NCBI GenBank assembly: GCA_020916435.1
Contig: CM037090.1
Span: 62,152,232 to 62,216,231, forward strand
DNA: 64,000 nucleotides
Reading direction: 5' to 3'
Origin: Oxytropis ochrocephala
Taxonomy: Eukaryota > Streptophyta > Magnoliopsida > Fabales > Fabaceae
Shown: one piece after another, positions 32,485-44,095 of the stretch
How the letters are laid out: each line of letters starts with the position of its first letter
Position numbering within the stretch: position 1 is the first letter of the stretch
Notes under the pieces: generated by a model
Database searches by the model: none
Seen by the model: the letters and a program-made list of their open reading frames with translations, nothing else
Told to the model about the DNA's origin: nothing
Program-made: the position numbers and the translations under genes

Positions 32485-33489
32485 TTCCTCATTTTAGTTA
32501 TAGTAATTCAGGATAGAGTAAATCTCAGATTTTACGGCACACATTTATTATACAAATCAAGGATTTGTAATTTAATTACTAGAATTAAGCTAATTGGCAT
32601 AAAAAAATAATCTCTAATCGAAGATTTGATTGCCAATTTAATCATATTTATGTTTAACCGAAAAAATTAATATAAGGTAAAAAGACGCGTATACTATACT
32701 ATTCCAATATAAATATAAGGAATGCATAGAAATTTTGAGAGGATAGGAAGCAGAAGAGAAAAAATAATCCGAAAGTCTATCAAGAAAAATAATTCAATAG
32801 TAGTTGTGGTTCTCAGGTGAGTGAACTTCTTCATCACTATGAATTTGTTCCAATATTAATTTTCTGTATCTGGTATTTTGGGGTTGGGATGGGTTGTCAT
32901 GTTCAAATCAATAAAACAAAGTTGAATTTGTCGAATAATTAATTACTGGAAAACTAAGGAAAATTTCTGGATGATGTTTAATTTTATTTTTCATGAATAA
33001 TCTATTTTTAGTTATTTACTTACGACATTACCAGGACTACTTTTTTTATGCGAACATATATCTACCACCATGGTCGTTGTCACTGTTGTTGACTTTTACC
33101 ACATTTGTCCCATTATCTATGAAAAAAATAATTTTAAATCTTGTTTATTTTATATATTTTTTAATAAAAAAATTTATTTTCACTAGGCTTGGTATTGTTC
33201 TTTTCATTGGTTCTAATAGGTTTTTTTTTTTACATTAATAGGTTTTGATTATCCCTAATATTAAATATTAAATTTGTGATTACCGAGTGAATGTTGAAAA
33301 CGTGTGGTATTAATGAGTGTAAATGATATATAAGTATATAATTGATGTTTTATATCATGGTCATTATTCCTATACCCATTCCTTCCTATTATATAGCCTT
33401 GTCACAAAAGAAAAAAAAAAGTATCCCTATAATTGATCTTTTAATCATTAATTCATAAATTAATATTAACCTATAATTGTGGATCTGAA
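32485..33489. other. AT-rich upstream region of the CASP-like gene with an old duplicated leader
   Basis: No coding sequence was recognised. About 32760-33120 looks like a diverged copy of 33540-33960: TTCAATAGTAGTTGTGGTTC then TCTCAG/GTGAGTGAA here, against TTCAATAGCAGTCTTCATTC then TCAAG/GTAAGTGAA there. In each, ATGAAT(A/T)(A/C)TCTATTTTT and TTACGACAT follow about 230-330 bp later. The duplicated piece covers the putative 5' UTR exon and the start of its intron. Confidence 0.45.
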
Positions 33490-33591
33490 ATTCTGAAATA
33501 TATATATTGAGAAGAGAGTATATTATATTTGAGGCTATTAAGCAAAATATTTCAATAGCAGTCTTCATTCTCAAGTCCTTATTCTCAAGGT
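33490..33591 (+). other. Putative 5' UTR exon of the CASP-like gene
   Basis: A purine-rich leader ends TATTCTCAAG followed by GTAAGTGAATTTG, a near-consensus donor. A plausible acceptor, GATGATTCAG, lies about 35 bases before the ATG at 34267. The left end is not known. This is inferred from splice signals and from the duplicated copy upstream. Confidence 0.4.
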
Positions 33592-34266
33592 AAGTGAATT
33601 TGTTCATCACTATTTTATTTTAGATGTTTGTATGATCATTTCTATCAATATTAATATTTTGGATCTATTTTTAGTGAAGTTACACCTATTTGTGTTTTAT
33701 GGCTGAGGGTTGTAACATTTTGTGCTTGTTTGTTATCTTCATCTGTTTGGGCATTTCTGCTGCTTGATATTTATTTTTATCTCTACTAAAAGATTAAGAA
33801 TAAACACTAGTTGTTTTTAAATTCATTTTCATGAATTCTCTATTTTTGTTTTTATTTCAAACCTTCAATGGTTACGACATCACTACAATTGCCAATAAAG
33901 TTAGTTTTTTTTTTTGTTTATGTGAACACATGTATATTTTTGGTTGGGATTTAATTAGTCATAGTAACTCAAAAAGTTTTCTTTCTTTTTCTTTATTATT
34001 AAAAAAATGCCAATTGAAATCCACCATTGAGGCCTTCAGTCAAAAAAGTTTATAGTTAGTTTCATATATTGTCCGTGAAATAAACAAAATTTAGAGTTTG
34101 TTTATTTGAATATAATTTTGGGTGTTTCTAGAGTTTCATAAAAAACAAGTCTTTTTAGAGTTTTTATTTAATTATAGTTCTGATGGTTATAATCCTTTTT
34201 TACTAATTTTTGGTTATTTATTGTGATGATTCAGTACTAAGAATTTTTATAAAACAACAAGTGATC

Positions 34267-34785
34267 ATGTCAAGTAACGCTGATAATTTTCCTCGTACAC
34301 TGAGGGGTTTTGCCTCCATCAGTTCCATCATTGCTGGTTCTCTTATGCTTTCTGCACATGACACAACAATTTCCATGCAAACTGTTAGAGAAGTCAGTTA
34401 TGCTGACATCGCACCCTACTTGTAAGTTCAATGTCATTCTGTCAAATTCTATGGTTATTTAAGTTCGAATTTGTAATCTCCACTTTACGTGTGTGAACTT
34501 ATGAAGGTACCTCCGTCTACATGGATTCTATGGTTATTTGTTTAGGAGTCTGTCTTTGGAAAATTTAATTATAGTTCGTTCTCATGGATTTCATTGTGAC
34601 ACTTTGCAATAGGTGCTTTGTGGTTGCAAATTTTGCGGTTGGAGGTTACAACGCTTTGCTCGTTTGTCTTCCGGCTACAAGCCAACTGTGGCGACTTGTT
34701 GTTGCTTTAGATGCGGTAAAACTCTATTTATTTGCTTTCAATTAACTTTTCTTGTCATTTGGTATCTTTTTCTAAAATTGATAAC

Positions 34786-34871
<86 letters not shown>

Positions 34872-35129
34872 CTGATTGGTTGATGTTGTTATGTTAACTA
34901 GATATTAGTTGTGGCACTCTCCTCATGTTGCTCAGCAGCACTACCAATTGCTCTAATGGAAAGTAGGGGGAACTCTCATGCTTGTTGGTTTCCCATATGT
35001 CACACATTTCCTACTTATTGCAACCTAGTATTCATGGCTATTGGATTTGGCTATGGTGGAGCAATCATTTACCTTATGTTGCAGTTGCTAATTATCCAAA
35101 AGGAACTTAATTCCATTCTCGTTGGCTAA
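34267..35129 (+). CDS. CASP-like membrane protein (CASPL1-type, CASPL1C-like)
   Basis: This gene has three coding exons: 34267-34421, 34613-34715 and 34902-35129. All junctions are GT..AG and in phase, giving about 161 residues. CASP-like proteins are four-helix plasma-membrane proteins related to those that scaffold Casparian strips. Transmembrane segments are visible near residues 15-30 (FASISSIIAGSLML), 50-72 (FVVANFAVGGYNALLVCLPA), 80-100 (LVVALDAILVVALSSCCSAA) and 125-150 (FMAIGFGYGGAIIYLMLQLL). The conserved Arg before helix 1 (RTLRGFA), VVALDA in helix 3, and GNSHACWFPICHTFPTYC in the second loop fit CASPL1 proteins. The second intron holds a 70-bp (TA)n tract. Length is normal and no breaks are seen. 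Confidence 0.85.
34792..34862. repeat. (TA)n microsatellite in intron 2 of the CASP-like gene
   Basis: An uninterrupted TA run of about 70 bp, followed by a T run, 40 bp before the exon 3 acceptor. Confidence 0.95.
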
Positions 35130-36075
35130 TTAATAAAAATAAGACCTTTACTTTTCATCTTTCTTATCTTTTTAGTTTTATGTTGGACTTGCCATTTTTG
35201 TTAAGATTGTTCAAGCTACAAATTTGAGGTTTTCATTATAACTTAGAAACTATATTACTTGCTCCAAATGGTGCTTTCTTGTTTTTATTTTGTTGTTGTT
35301 TAATTGTTTCGACATACATAGATAACATGATCTCAAAAATAGGTCTGCAACTGCAATCTGGGCCACGACACTAAGGTTTCTAACGTCTCAATGACCGTAA
35401 GTGCAGTTCAAGATGCATCTGTTGCATTTAATCGCAATTTTCTGCAATATTGAGAATTGTGATGCTAATGATACCACAATCGCGATTTAAAACCCATTTA
35501 AAAGAATAGACACTATTTCTATTGTGGCTTCTAGTAAGAACCTCTTTAGCACAAACACTTCATGTTAAAGACGTGTTTTAGTGTCCGACACGTGTCGTGT
35601 CGAACACCGACACTTCAGATTACTTCTATTTTCTCAAATTATTATCGGTCTCTACGTGTCCGTGCAGTATCCAAAGTCTATGTCTGTATTTCATAGGTAG
35701 GAACAAAACATACCACTTTTTAGTCTTTTGTTCTACTTAATGTTACTATTGTGACAGTGTTACTCACAACTATAAGAATTTACTTAATTACAATTTGTAA
35801 GCATCATAAAGGCAAATTGCTAAGTTCATCTCCAAAAGCTATACATTATATATTTCTGATAGATACTTTTTCCCATGTGGTAGCAAAAACAAGCATATAA
35901 TTACTCACAGGTTTCAAATATCTCAGCTTCAGATACTGCCACTTTTTGCAATTGGAAATAACACTAATAGCATCTTTGGTACCACATTGAACTCGCCGTG
36001 AATTATCACTCGCCGTGTTGTAGCTTCGGCACAAACGCGTGATTAAACGCAATCTGACGTGACTCCAAATTCGCA
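35130..36075. other. Intergenic region between CASP-like and PPR genes with repeat fragments
   Basis: Around 35340-35480 is a segment rich in AATCGCAATTTTCTGCAA-type phrases typical of dispersed plant repeats. Around 35565-35690 lies a GTGTCCGACACGTGTCG-type repeat. No gene was recognised; the two genes are transcribed towards each other. Confidence 0.35.
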
Positions 36076-36262
36076 CTAAGTTACATCGAAGCTCTCTTGA
36101 ATCCATCTTGCTTGTAATTGCAAACCAGCATCTGTAAAAGCATTCCACGCAGACTGATACAACCTTTGATCTAATCTTGCTCCTTCCATTTTCATATCTT
36201 GTAAAAGTTTCACAAGTTCTTCAACCAAACCAACTTGTGAGTACACACCAACCATCGTACCA
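36076..36262 (-). pseudogene. Out-of-frame C-terminal part of the PPR gene
   Basis: The minus-strand reading MVGVYSQVGLVEELVKLLQD...FDVT continues the PPR repeat after the frameshift and ends in a natural-looking stop at 36076-36078. It is separated from the upstream frame only by indels in the CG-rich stretch at about 36250-36285. Confidence 0.75.
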
Positions 36263-37939
36263 TCGCCATCGCTTTATCAATCGCGCGCCATTAACCCTAT
36301 ACTCATTATAAAGTTTAACACATTTCTCAAACTCTCCTGCTTTACAATAAGCACCAATGATACTAGTATAAGTTACCTTATCAGGTGCCACTTTTCTTCT
36401 CTTCATTTCTTTCCACAACTTCTCAAGTTGCCTCAAATCTTTCGCCCTCCCATGCATATCGATTAACGAATTGTAAATCCAAACATTTGGTTTGCACCCT
36501 CTTTCTTTCATCTTAGCCATCAACTTCATTGCATTGCTTAATCTCCCAGTCCTACCATACATCACAATCATGCTTGAATAAGCCACCACACATTTATCAA
36601 ACCCTTTTTGCTCCATCTCTGAGAAAATCTTCTCCGCTTCGCTATATAACCCGAGACGACAATACGCGTTTATTACCGAAGCATACGTGACTTGACCAGG
36701 CTCATAACCCTCAGAAACCAGCTTCTCAAAAACTTTAACAGCAGCTTGAAACCCTCTTCTTTTACTAAATCCATTGATAACAGCACATAATACAACATCA
36801 GTAACCTTAACATCAGCATCTTTCATTGCCTCAACAACTTCCAAAGTCTTCTCTAATAAACCTTCTTCAACATACATAACCACAATCTTTAAATACACTT
36901 CAGGATCCCTTATCTTTGTTTTTGTTTTAGCTTCTCTTAGAAGTTCCTCAGCCACGGTAACTTCGCGCAAACTCGCAAAAGAACATATCAAAGTAGAGTA
37001 AATTGAAGAGTATTCAGAAACACCTTTCTTAATCATCTCTCTAAAGTACTCTAAAGCTTCAAAAGCTCTTCCAGATTTCCCTAATGACTCACATAATACA
37101 CCATATATCTGAGCTAAATATTTATCTGAATCTCTTAACTTCTTACTTTCAATTTCAAACTCATTAAACAATTGAACTACTTTCTCACATTTATCAAGTC
37201 TCAAATAAGCTTCCATAATATGTAAATAACATCTAGAATCCATAACAACATCATTGGATTTCATTTGCTCAAAGACTAAAACAGTTCTTCTAAACATCTG
37301 AAGCTTATTATAACTTCCCAAAGCAGAACCAAAAGCAAAAACACAAACTTTACTATAATTGCTTAAAGCATGAAGAAGTGTCTCAGCAATCTTGAATTTT
37401 CTGTGCTTAACACAAAAACTAACCAATCTAGAGCAAGTAGGTCCATCAGGGAAAACATGATAAACCTTAAAGTCTTCAGAAAGTGATAAAAAGAAATCCC
37501 ATTTCTTGAATTTCATCAAATACCTTATCACATGGTTTAATGTTGATTTCTGTGGTCTAAAATCTGGTCTTTCTTTGAGTCTTTGATAGTAATCAAAAGC
37601 AAGTTGTTCAGTTTTTGGATCCTCAAACAATCCACATAGAAACTCATCATGTTCTTCTGGTTTGGAATATTGTTCTGAAAAGTTAAGATCTAAATGGATT
37701 AAAGGGGTATTGGAAGAAGGCTCTTCTAAAATGGGTGTGTGAGAAGCTGAGAAATTTGCATGGAAGAAACGTGGATTGGAAGATGAGGGAGAGTAGAAAG
37801 AAGGGAAGAATGCATGTAAGTTTGTTCTTCTTCTTCTGTTACATTTAGTGCAAGCAAAAGACCATTCTAAAGAATAGGAAATGGCCATAGATTTGGTTTG
37901 GAACAGAACATTGTTGATTGTAGTTTGTGGTTGGAACAC
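36221..37939 (-). CDS. Pentatricopeptide repeat protein, At5g13770-like, chloroplast-targeted; C-terminus frameshifted
   Basis: This intronless P-class PPR gene has a 572-residue open frame. PPR proteins bind organellar RNA. The likely start is the second Met at 37888 (MAISYSLEWSFACTKC), which gives a Ser/Arg-rich, acid-poor N-terminus like a plastid transit peptide. From about residue 170 there are roughly ten 35-residue repeats, clearest at the end: VTYASVINAYCRLGLYSEAE, VAYSSMIVMYGRTGRLSNAM, WIYNSLIDMHGRAKDLRQLE, VTYTSIIGAYCKAGEFEKCV. The frame ends aberrantly after NEYRVNGARL with a Trp/Arg-rich tail and a stop at 36221-36223. Another frame continues convincingly with MVGVYSQVGLVEELVKLLQD and RLYQSAWNAFTDAGLQLQA to a stop at 36076-36078. 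Two small indels between about 36250 and 36285 therefore cut off about 60 residues. They are either real damage or sequence errors. Confidence 0.85.
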   Translation of the reverse strand: MFQPQTTINNVLFQTKSMAISYSLEWSFACTKCNRRRRTNLHAFFPSFYSPSSSNPRFFHANFSASHTPILEEPSSNTPLIHLDLNFSEQYSKPEEHDEFLCGLFEDPKTEQLAFDYYQRLKERPDFRPQKSTLNHVIRYLMKFKKWDFFLSLSEDFKVYHVFPDGPTCSRLVSFCVKHRKFKIAETLLHALSNYSKVCVFAFGSALGSYNKLQMFRRTVLVFEQMKSNDVVMDSRCYLHIMEAYLRLDKCEKVVQLFNEFEIESKKLRDSDKYLAQIYGVLCESLGKSGRAFEALEYFREMIKKGVSEYSSIYSTLICSFASLREVTVAEELLREAKTKTKIRDPEVYLKIVVMYVEEGLLEKTLEVVEAMKDADVKVTDVVLCAVINGFSKRRGFQAAVKVFEKLVSEGYEPGQVTYASVINAYCRLGLYSEAEKIFSEMEQKGFDKCVVAYSSMIVMYGRTGRLSNAMKLMAKMKERGCKPNVWIYNSLIDMHGRAKDLRQLEKLWKEMKRRKVAPDKVTYTSIIGAYCKAGEFEKCVKLYNEYRVNGARLIKRWRWYDGWCVLTSWFG

Positions 37940-39605
37940 TTTTATGGTTCTATCCGAATTATGGATATCTCAAAGATGTGGAGCCAGTTAGCCACTCAAA
38001 AAACGACATGTGGCATGATCAATGCCCCAATTCTACTATTTTCTATATTTTTGCGGTCATGGAAATTTTGGTTTTGTTAGTCTTCTTAGATCTTTTTTTT
38101 TTTGACCAGAGATTGAAAACCAAATTCATCTTAGTTCTAAACTTCAATTGAATAACTATTTTTTAAAAGTATTGTTTTATAGATGTTTCGTGAATTTATT
38201 TTTTCTTTTTAACCAATTTGGAGAATTAATTTTTTTTTGAAGCACTTTGGTTGGAGAATTAATAGTCGGGATGATTCCTCAATTTTTTTAAAAAAAAAAA
38301 ATTACTTATAGTCATGGCATTAACAATATGAAGTAGTTTGCGTCAAAAAAAAAAAAACAATATGAAGTAGTTCATGATTTTTTTCAAACATTATTATATT
38401 TAGTTTCTCTGACAACTTTTGTTAGTTCACAGTGTTAACATGGCTTATGTGTCACATTTTTTTTTCTAATTAACACTTTTCATGTCATTAGGTCACTTAA
38501 ATCATATATTAGAAGGACTAAATTAATACTGATTTTTTAAAAGATAATAATAGTTATGCAACGGTCTTCTCCTTCATTTTCTTAGTCCCTGTATAGTTTT
38601 ACCCTTGCATCATTTTTCTACCTCTCATTTGTTCGACTACTCCCTCTCCACCTACACATTTTGACGTTTTTGACCCGATGGGTTTTTAACACTCTTCATT
38701 AGTTCTAATTTGAATTTATCCTCGTTCGAAGCACTAGGATTGTAGGTCCGCCTATGATATAGTGTACTTATTCTCTGCACTGCGGTATCAGTTTTCTTCT
38801 ATTTTGGTAAGCCATAATTTGTTTCTATTTTGATCTTATCTTGCAATGTCAAGTCTCTATACTGTTTTTGGAACTCTATGGTGATCATGACCCTTGAAAC
38901 CTAATAAAGACGTCTGGTTTTTGTTTTCTCACTCTTAGATCGAGGCTATTCTCACTCTTAGACAAGCTACATACCTTGCTTCTTTTTGCTTCTCCACCAA
39001 ACCCGATGCACGATTTTTGTGAATCGTCGAGGGCCATACCTTGCTTGCATCATCCTCTATTTAGGTTGAAAGGTTGCTAAAGGAATTTTTTAGAAAAATA
39101 ACTAAAATTAGTTACCAATGCAGACGCTTTTGATAGCCAAAATACCATGAGTTCTTGATCTTCAAAATTATGATATTCTTTTGAGAACGTGACTCGGCCA
39201 CAAAATACAAATAGAAAGAATCAAGGTGTTTGTGCTTCAGGGGGAGATGATGTTGTATGAAGTCAGAGACGGCTACAATAATCGATAGTGGGTGCGCAAA
39301 TATGCATGCCATAAAAGGGGATGTTGTTGCGTAATGACGGTGGCTAGCGGGGTGAACACCTCATAAGAGTGCTAAACCCAAACCTCCACTATTTGACCCA
39401 ACCAAAAATGACACAAGTTGGGAGAATATGAGGCTAAGATGACATCAGCGGCAAGGATTGAAAGGGATACGATCTTCTAGAGTAGAGGAGTGTGACACGG
39501 CCACATAGATGGCAACCCTAGAAACATTTGAGAAAATTTTAGCAAACCTAAGGAGAAATATGCAGGGTGTCCAAAGTCTTTAACCTACTTAGAGATAGGA
39601 CTAAT
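37940..39605. other. Intergenic region left of the chromovirus
   Basis: The first 100 bases must hold the PPR promoter. The rest is AT-rich with poly(A) and poly(T) runs (38286-38300, 38346-38357) and has no recognisable coding sequence. The last five bases, CTAAT, are the left target duplication of the retrotransposon. Confidence 0.4.
39601..39605. repeat. Target-site duplication of outer chromovirus, left (CTAAT)
   Basis: It is repeated at 56980-56984, directly after the second LTR. Confidence 0.9.
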
Positions 39606-42173
39606 TGTAACACCCTAAATGATTTAATTAAGCAATTGATTAAATTATTTAAAGTGTTACACTGTTTTAATTATATTAGAATATAATATAGTGTTTTATA
39701 ATTTAGTAATTTATTTTAATTAAAGGGGATGGTGGAAGAAATGGAGAGGGGTGTAAAAGGGCCCAGGCGTGCGCTTGGCCCAATGTACATATACCCAAAT
39801 TTGAATTTGCTCTCATTTGTGAGAAGAAAGAAAGAAAACGAAAGAAAGGGAGAAGAGAAAAGAGAAACTCTAGCAAAAGCCTAGGAGAAGAGGGAGAAAG
39901 CAATCGCAAGGGAGAAAGGAGAAGAGGAAAGCTCCATAGTTGCTGTGGTTCTTGTACGTGACTTGGTGAGAATCAATTTCTACGGTTAATTCGAGGTAAG
40001 GGGAGTCTCACTCTATAATAGAGGAGATAATGAGCTATATGTAGATCATAGGTGTTGTTTGATGTTAATTGATGATTGCATGATGATTTGATTCATTGGA
40101 TTTGATGAATTTCTTGGCAAAATCGATTTAGGGCTTATGTTAGGGTTTATGATATGTGATGTTGTGTTTTATGACGTGTTTGATGAGTGAGCATGAAATT
40201 GATTGTTATAATATGAAATTAGGAGTATTAGAGTGATTATAAGATGATTTGAATTGAAAGAATTGGAGGATTTGGAGTTTTTGGTGTATGGGGCGCCAAA
40301 TGGCTAGGATTCAGCGCCACAGTGAATGCTGTGATGGCCAAGAGTTGGGTTCTTTGTGCAGGCGCTACTTTGCTTTGAGAATTGGCGCTGGGTTCTTGTT
40401 CACGTCTTTGGAACGTATGCGAGTGCAGTGTGTCGGTGGTGGGCGCCAGAATGTGGGTGTTTTGGTGCCTGGGGAGTGCAACTTAGAGTTCTAGGCACAA
40501 TTTCAGTGCCATCTTTTGCATTCACCGCCCAAATCCAATTTTAAGTGTTTTAGCTCGAATGGTTTTCTCGTTCTGGTGTTATTTTACAAATGTCCCGTGA
40601 GGTGGTTTTGTGTGGGGTGAATGGGGTGGGTTGAGTGAAACTTACATTTCTCGGGCATATTTTCTTGTGCCATATTTTGCATTCACACGCCCAAAACATT
40701 TTTAAACAATTTGGCTCAGTGGTTTCTGTTTGCGTGTGTCCTCTCGAGAGATGTGCTAGAGAGCATTCTTTGTGGCGCCAAAAGTGTGCGCTGGGGGTGG
40801 TTTGAGCGAAACTTAGAGTTCTAGGCATATTTCTACCGTGCCATCTTTTGCGATTGCTGCCCAAAAACAATTTTAAGCATTTTGGCTCGAGTGGTTTTCT
40901 GTTTAAACGTGTTGTGTGTCTTTGGGTCGGTGTAGGGCACAAAAGCAGTCTGCCCGCCAGTGCACGGGAGGCGCGTGTGTCGAGTTTGTGTCCGAGTTTG
41001 TGTGCGAGTTGGTGTGCAGGTTTGTGTCTAGGGCCAGTCTTTGCAGGAGGCGCCGGTTGCTAGAAAAGTGGCGCCCGATGGGTGTGTGTTGCCACGAGGC
41101 GCCCAGTGCTTGCCGAGCTGGCGCTAGTGTTGTGTTGCACCGCAGGCGCGAAATGTGGGGAAAATGGCGCCTAGTCTTTGCCAGTGCCTAAGCGTGTGTT
41201 GTTTTGGTCCCTAGGTGACGATTTGGTCCACTAGATGACTGCTTTTTAGTCCTAAATGGTGGTTTAGGTCCTTGAGTGAGGTTGAGTCCTCTAGATGAGA
41301 TTAGTCTTTGGGACTTAATTATGTTGAGCTTGTATCTTGAGATGACCGAGGATGCCATGGGGGCATGGCGGAGGGCCGGGCCATGGGGGCCATAAATGAG
41401 ATTAATAATGAGGTAAGAGTTAGTGCGTGAATTGAGATATTGTAAATGTGTTTGTGTTGTATTCATGGAGTCTCATGCATACATTCGGTATGCGATCGCG
41501 AGTTTATAAGCGATTGTGAGGTAGGAGGGCGAGTCATGAGGACTCAACTTGATAATGAGGCTAGCAGGAGAGGCAAATATTGAGGCTCGCGGGAGGGCAA
41601 ATGGTACCACATGCATAACTACATTGCATACATTCACATGAATGCATGAACATTATTGAGTGATGATTGGTATAATTGATTGTCTTTGTGAATCGTGATT
41701 GTATATATTGCCTATTATCACTTTTATTATATAGTTCGAGACTCACCCTCTACATTGTTGTTTACCACGGTAGTCATGAGTGAGGGCTTACTACCTTCAC
41801 TATTCCCAGTCGAGTCGGCTGCTTCGATCACGTAGCACCTAGGGGATGGGTTATGAACTGTAGTTTGTTCTGTTTTGCTCCTTGTTGAGCCTCATATGTA
41901 TTGTTTTGAGACTACTGATTTATTCTGTTGAGATAGTGTTTTATTCCGCTGCGTGGCACTTATTTTTATAGTGCGTGGTTTTATTTGCTAAAGTTTGTGA
42001 GTTCTATCTTTGAGATGGTGTTACGTATTTTTGAGTAAAGAGACGTTTAAGTTATTTGTTGTTGAGTTTGATGGAGTAGTTGTGTAACATTCCATTGGAT
42101 GATTTTCAAACGAAAAATGATTTTTATACTCTGATTTTTACTATAAAGTACCGGGTAGAAATGGGGTGTTACA
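39606..42173 (+). mobile_element. 5' LTR of Tekay/Del-like Ty3/gypsy chromovirus (2,568 bp)
   Basis: It starts TGTAACACCCTAAATGATTT and ends GGGGTGTTACA, with the matching copy at 54428-56979. It contains a GGCGCC-rich zone (40280-41180) and, around 41200-41290, tandem 20-22-bp units of the form GGTCC.TAGGTGA. Many small indels distinguish it from the partner LTR. Confidence 0.9.
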
Positions 42174-42177
42174 TTAG

Positions 42178-42190
42178 TGGTATCAGAGCA
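42178..42190 (+). promoter_or_regulatory. Primer-binding site of outer chromovirus (initiator-Met tRNA type)
   Basis: TGGTATCAGAGCA begins four bases after the LTR end. Confidence 0.9.
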
Positions 42191-42298
42191 AAAGTTCGGT
42201 CTGTCCGACCAAGTGTGTCTGTTTGTCATGTTGTGTATGACAGTTAGGAGTCTTGAATTAGTTCGAATGGTCATTTATCTTTGCGGTGCTAGGTTGAT

Positions 42299-43300
42299 AT
42301 GGCCAGAAGAGTTGACGCTGCACTTGCTGAGGCGTTGCAAGCCATAGCACAAGTTATGGGGACGCAGCGAGAATCATCGAGACCAGTAGTCCGCAACATT
42401 CGGAGAGAGAGACCCCCTACCTTCGGGAGGAGGTACAACCGGATGGTGCATTGACTTGGTGAAGGAGATTGAGAGGATCTTGGGGTGATTAGCCGCGACC
42501 GATGAGCGAGAAAAGTCGTGTGCAGTACACATACTTTATCTCAAGAGGCGATGGCCGTGGCTAGAGACCGGTGAGAGGTTGGGTCTTTGCAGAGGAGATC
42601 ACTTGGGTTGTGTTCGGAAGGGAATTCTTGAGGAAGTATTTCCGGAGGACGTTAGAGGTAAGAAAGAGTGGAATTCCTTGAAATGAGCGGGGAGTATGTC
42701 ATTCATCGAGTATCTTTGCCAAGTTCACGGAGTCAGCTAAGTTCTACCCCATTATCTTTGAAATGAAATTTGAATTCTCAAAGTGCATTAAATTTGAGAA
42801 TGGGTGAGAGTGATATCAAACAGTGTAGGGTATCAAAAGATTAGAGTATTCTTGATTTGGTAGGCTAGCTGCGGGATTTATGAGGAAGACAGATAATGCC
42901 CGCTCTAGGGTCATGAGAGACCAGAGGGGAAATTTCATAACGGGGTAAGCCATATGAGATGTCTGTGACAAGGGGAAAACAGAGGTATGCGAGCGAAGAA
43001 CAAGTATCTTTGGTGGAAGCAGTCTGCTTGAGGGTAGGAGGTATGCTAAGGGCAAGAGGCGAGTGGGGAGATGCCCCATCCGATGTTGTGTGTTTCAAGT
43101 GTGACAAGCCGGGTCACAAGAGCTTTGATTGTAAGTTGGAGGTGAAGAGATGCTTTAAGTGTGGGAAGAATGGTCACATGGCATCCGAGTGTGTGATCGC
43201 AAGGAAGGCGTGTGTGTTTAAGCGTGGTGAAGTGGTCACTTTAGCTCCAAGTGCACCAAGCCAAAGAAAGAGAGGTCTCTTGGGAGAGTATTTGCACTAG
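42299..43300 (+). pseudogene. Chromovirus gag with two CCHC zinc knuckles
   Basis: The first ATG after the primer site (42299) opens MARRVDAALAEALQAIAQVM, typical of Tekay gag. After about 45 codons the frame breaks repeatedly. From 42959 a clean frame carries YASEEQVSLVEAVCLRVGG, then two zinc knuckles, CFKCDKPGHKSFDC (about 43089-43130) and CFKCGKNGHMASEC (about 43150-43192). The gag capsid region between is scrambled by indels. Gag would package element RNA; this copy cannot make a full protein. Confidence 0.8.
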
Positions 43301-43747
43301 CGAGTTCGGAGGACCCAATGATATCGTCAGTACATGTTTCATCTATGGTACACCTTTAGTTGCTATTATTGACACGGGTGCTACGCACTCTCTTTTATTA
43401 TTACATTTGTCTTTGAAAAGTTGAAATTAGTGTTGTCTACTATGGAGAGAGGATGGTTATCGACACTCCAAACAAGCTAAGTCCCATGTAACTACTTCTC
43501 TAATGTGTGCTAGGTGTCCTCTGTCGGTCTTGGCAGAGATTTTCTCGTTGATCGATTTGTTTGCCTTTGGGTGGGTTGGATGTGATTACGGGCATGGGTG
43601 GTTAGTAGATAACCATGTGCACATCAACCTGCTTTAACAAGTCTGTTAGTTTTCTTCTTCACGAAGAGGAAGAGTGCATTTCTTTGTCTCACGAGCAATT
43701 GCGCGGGGTAATGAAAGAGGGTGGTCACTTTGTTTGCTTTGATGGCG
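43301..43747 (+). pseudogene. Chromovirus aspartic protease region, split by the nested element
   Basis: A reading of TCFIYGTPLVAIIDTGATHS places the catalytic DTG motif at about 43370. Downstream the frame is broken but contains protease-like segments up to FDG at 43741-43747. The nested element inserts here; the polyprotein resumes at 51492 with MSAEN and EFHEVFLDEIPSVPP. Confidence 0.7.
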
Positions 43748-43752
43748 TCTAT
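43748..43752. repeat. Target-site duplication of nested element, left (TCTAT)
   Basis: It is repeated at 51487-51491. Joining across it gives ATGGCGTCTATGTCTGCTGA in the outer pol. Confidence 0.85.
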
Positions 43753-44064
43753 TATGCGCCCAAAATAATTAAGTAGTTATTTAATTAAATTACTTAGGTA
43801 TTTCTTTAGAATAGATATAATAAGATAATAGGAGGATGTTTAATGAACTAAGTAAGTGGTATTTTATAGTGTTATGGAGTAGTGTTTATTGATTAAATAG
43901 AAGAGGTGTTTAATTAATTGGGAGAGGTGTGAATAGTGGCCCAATTGAATTGGGCCTAGGACTAAAATTAAAAGGGAGGAATTGTGAGAAAGAGAGGAGA
44001 GGCAGAGAGAAAGAAGAAGAAAGAAAGAAGAAAGAAAGAAAGAAGAGGAGAGAGAGAAGAGAAG

Positions 44065-44095
<31 letters not shown>

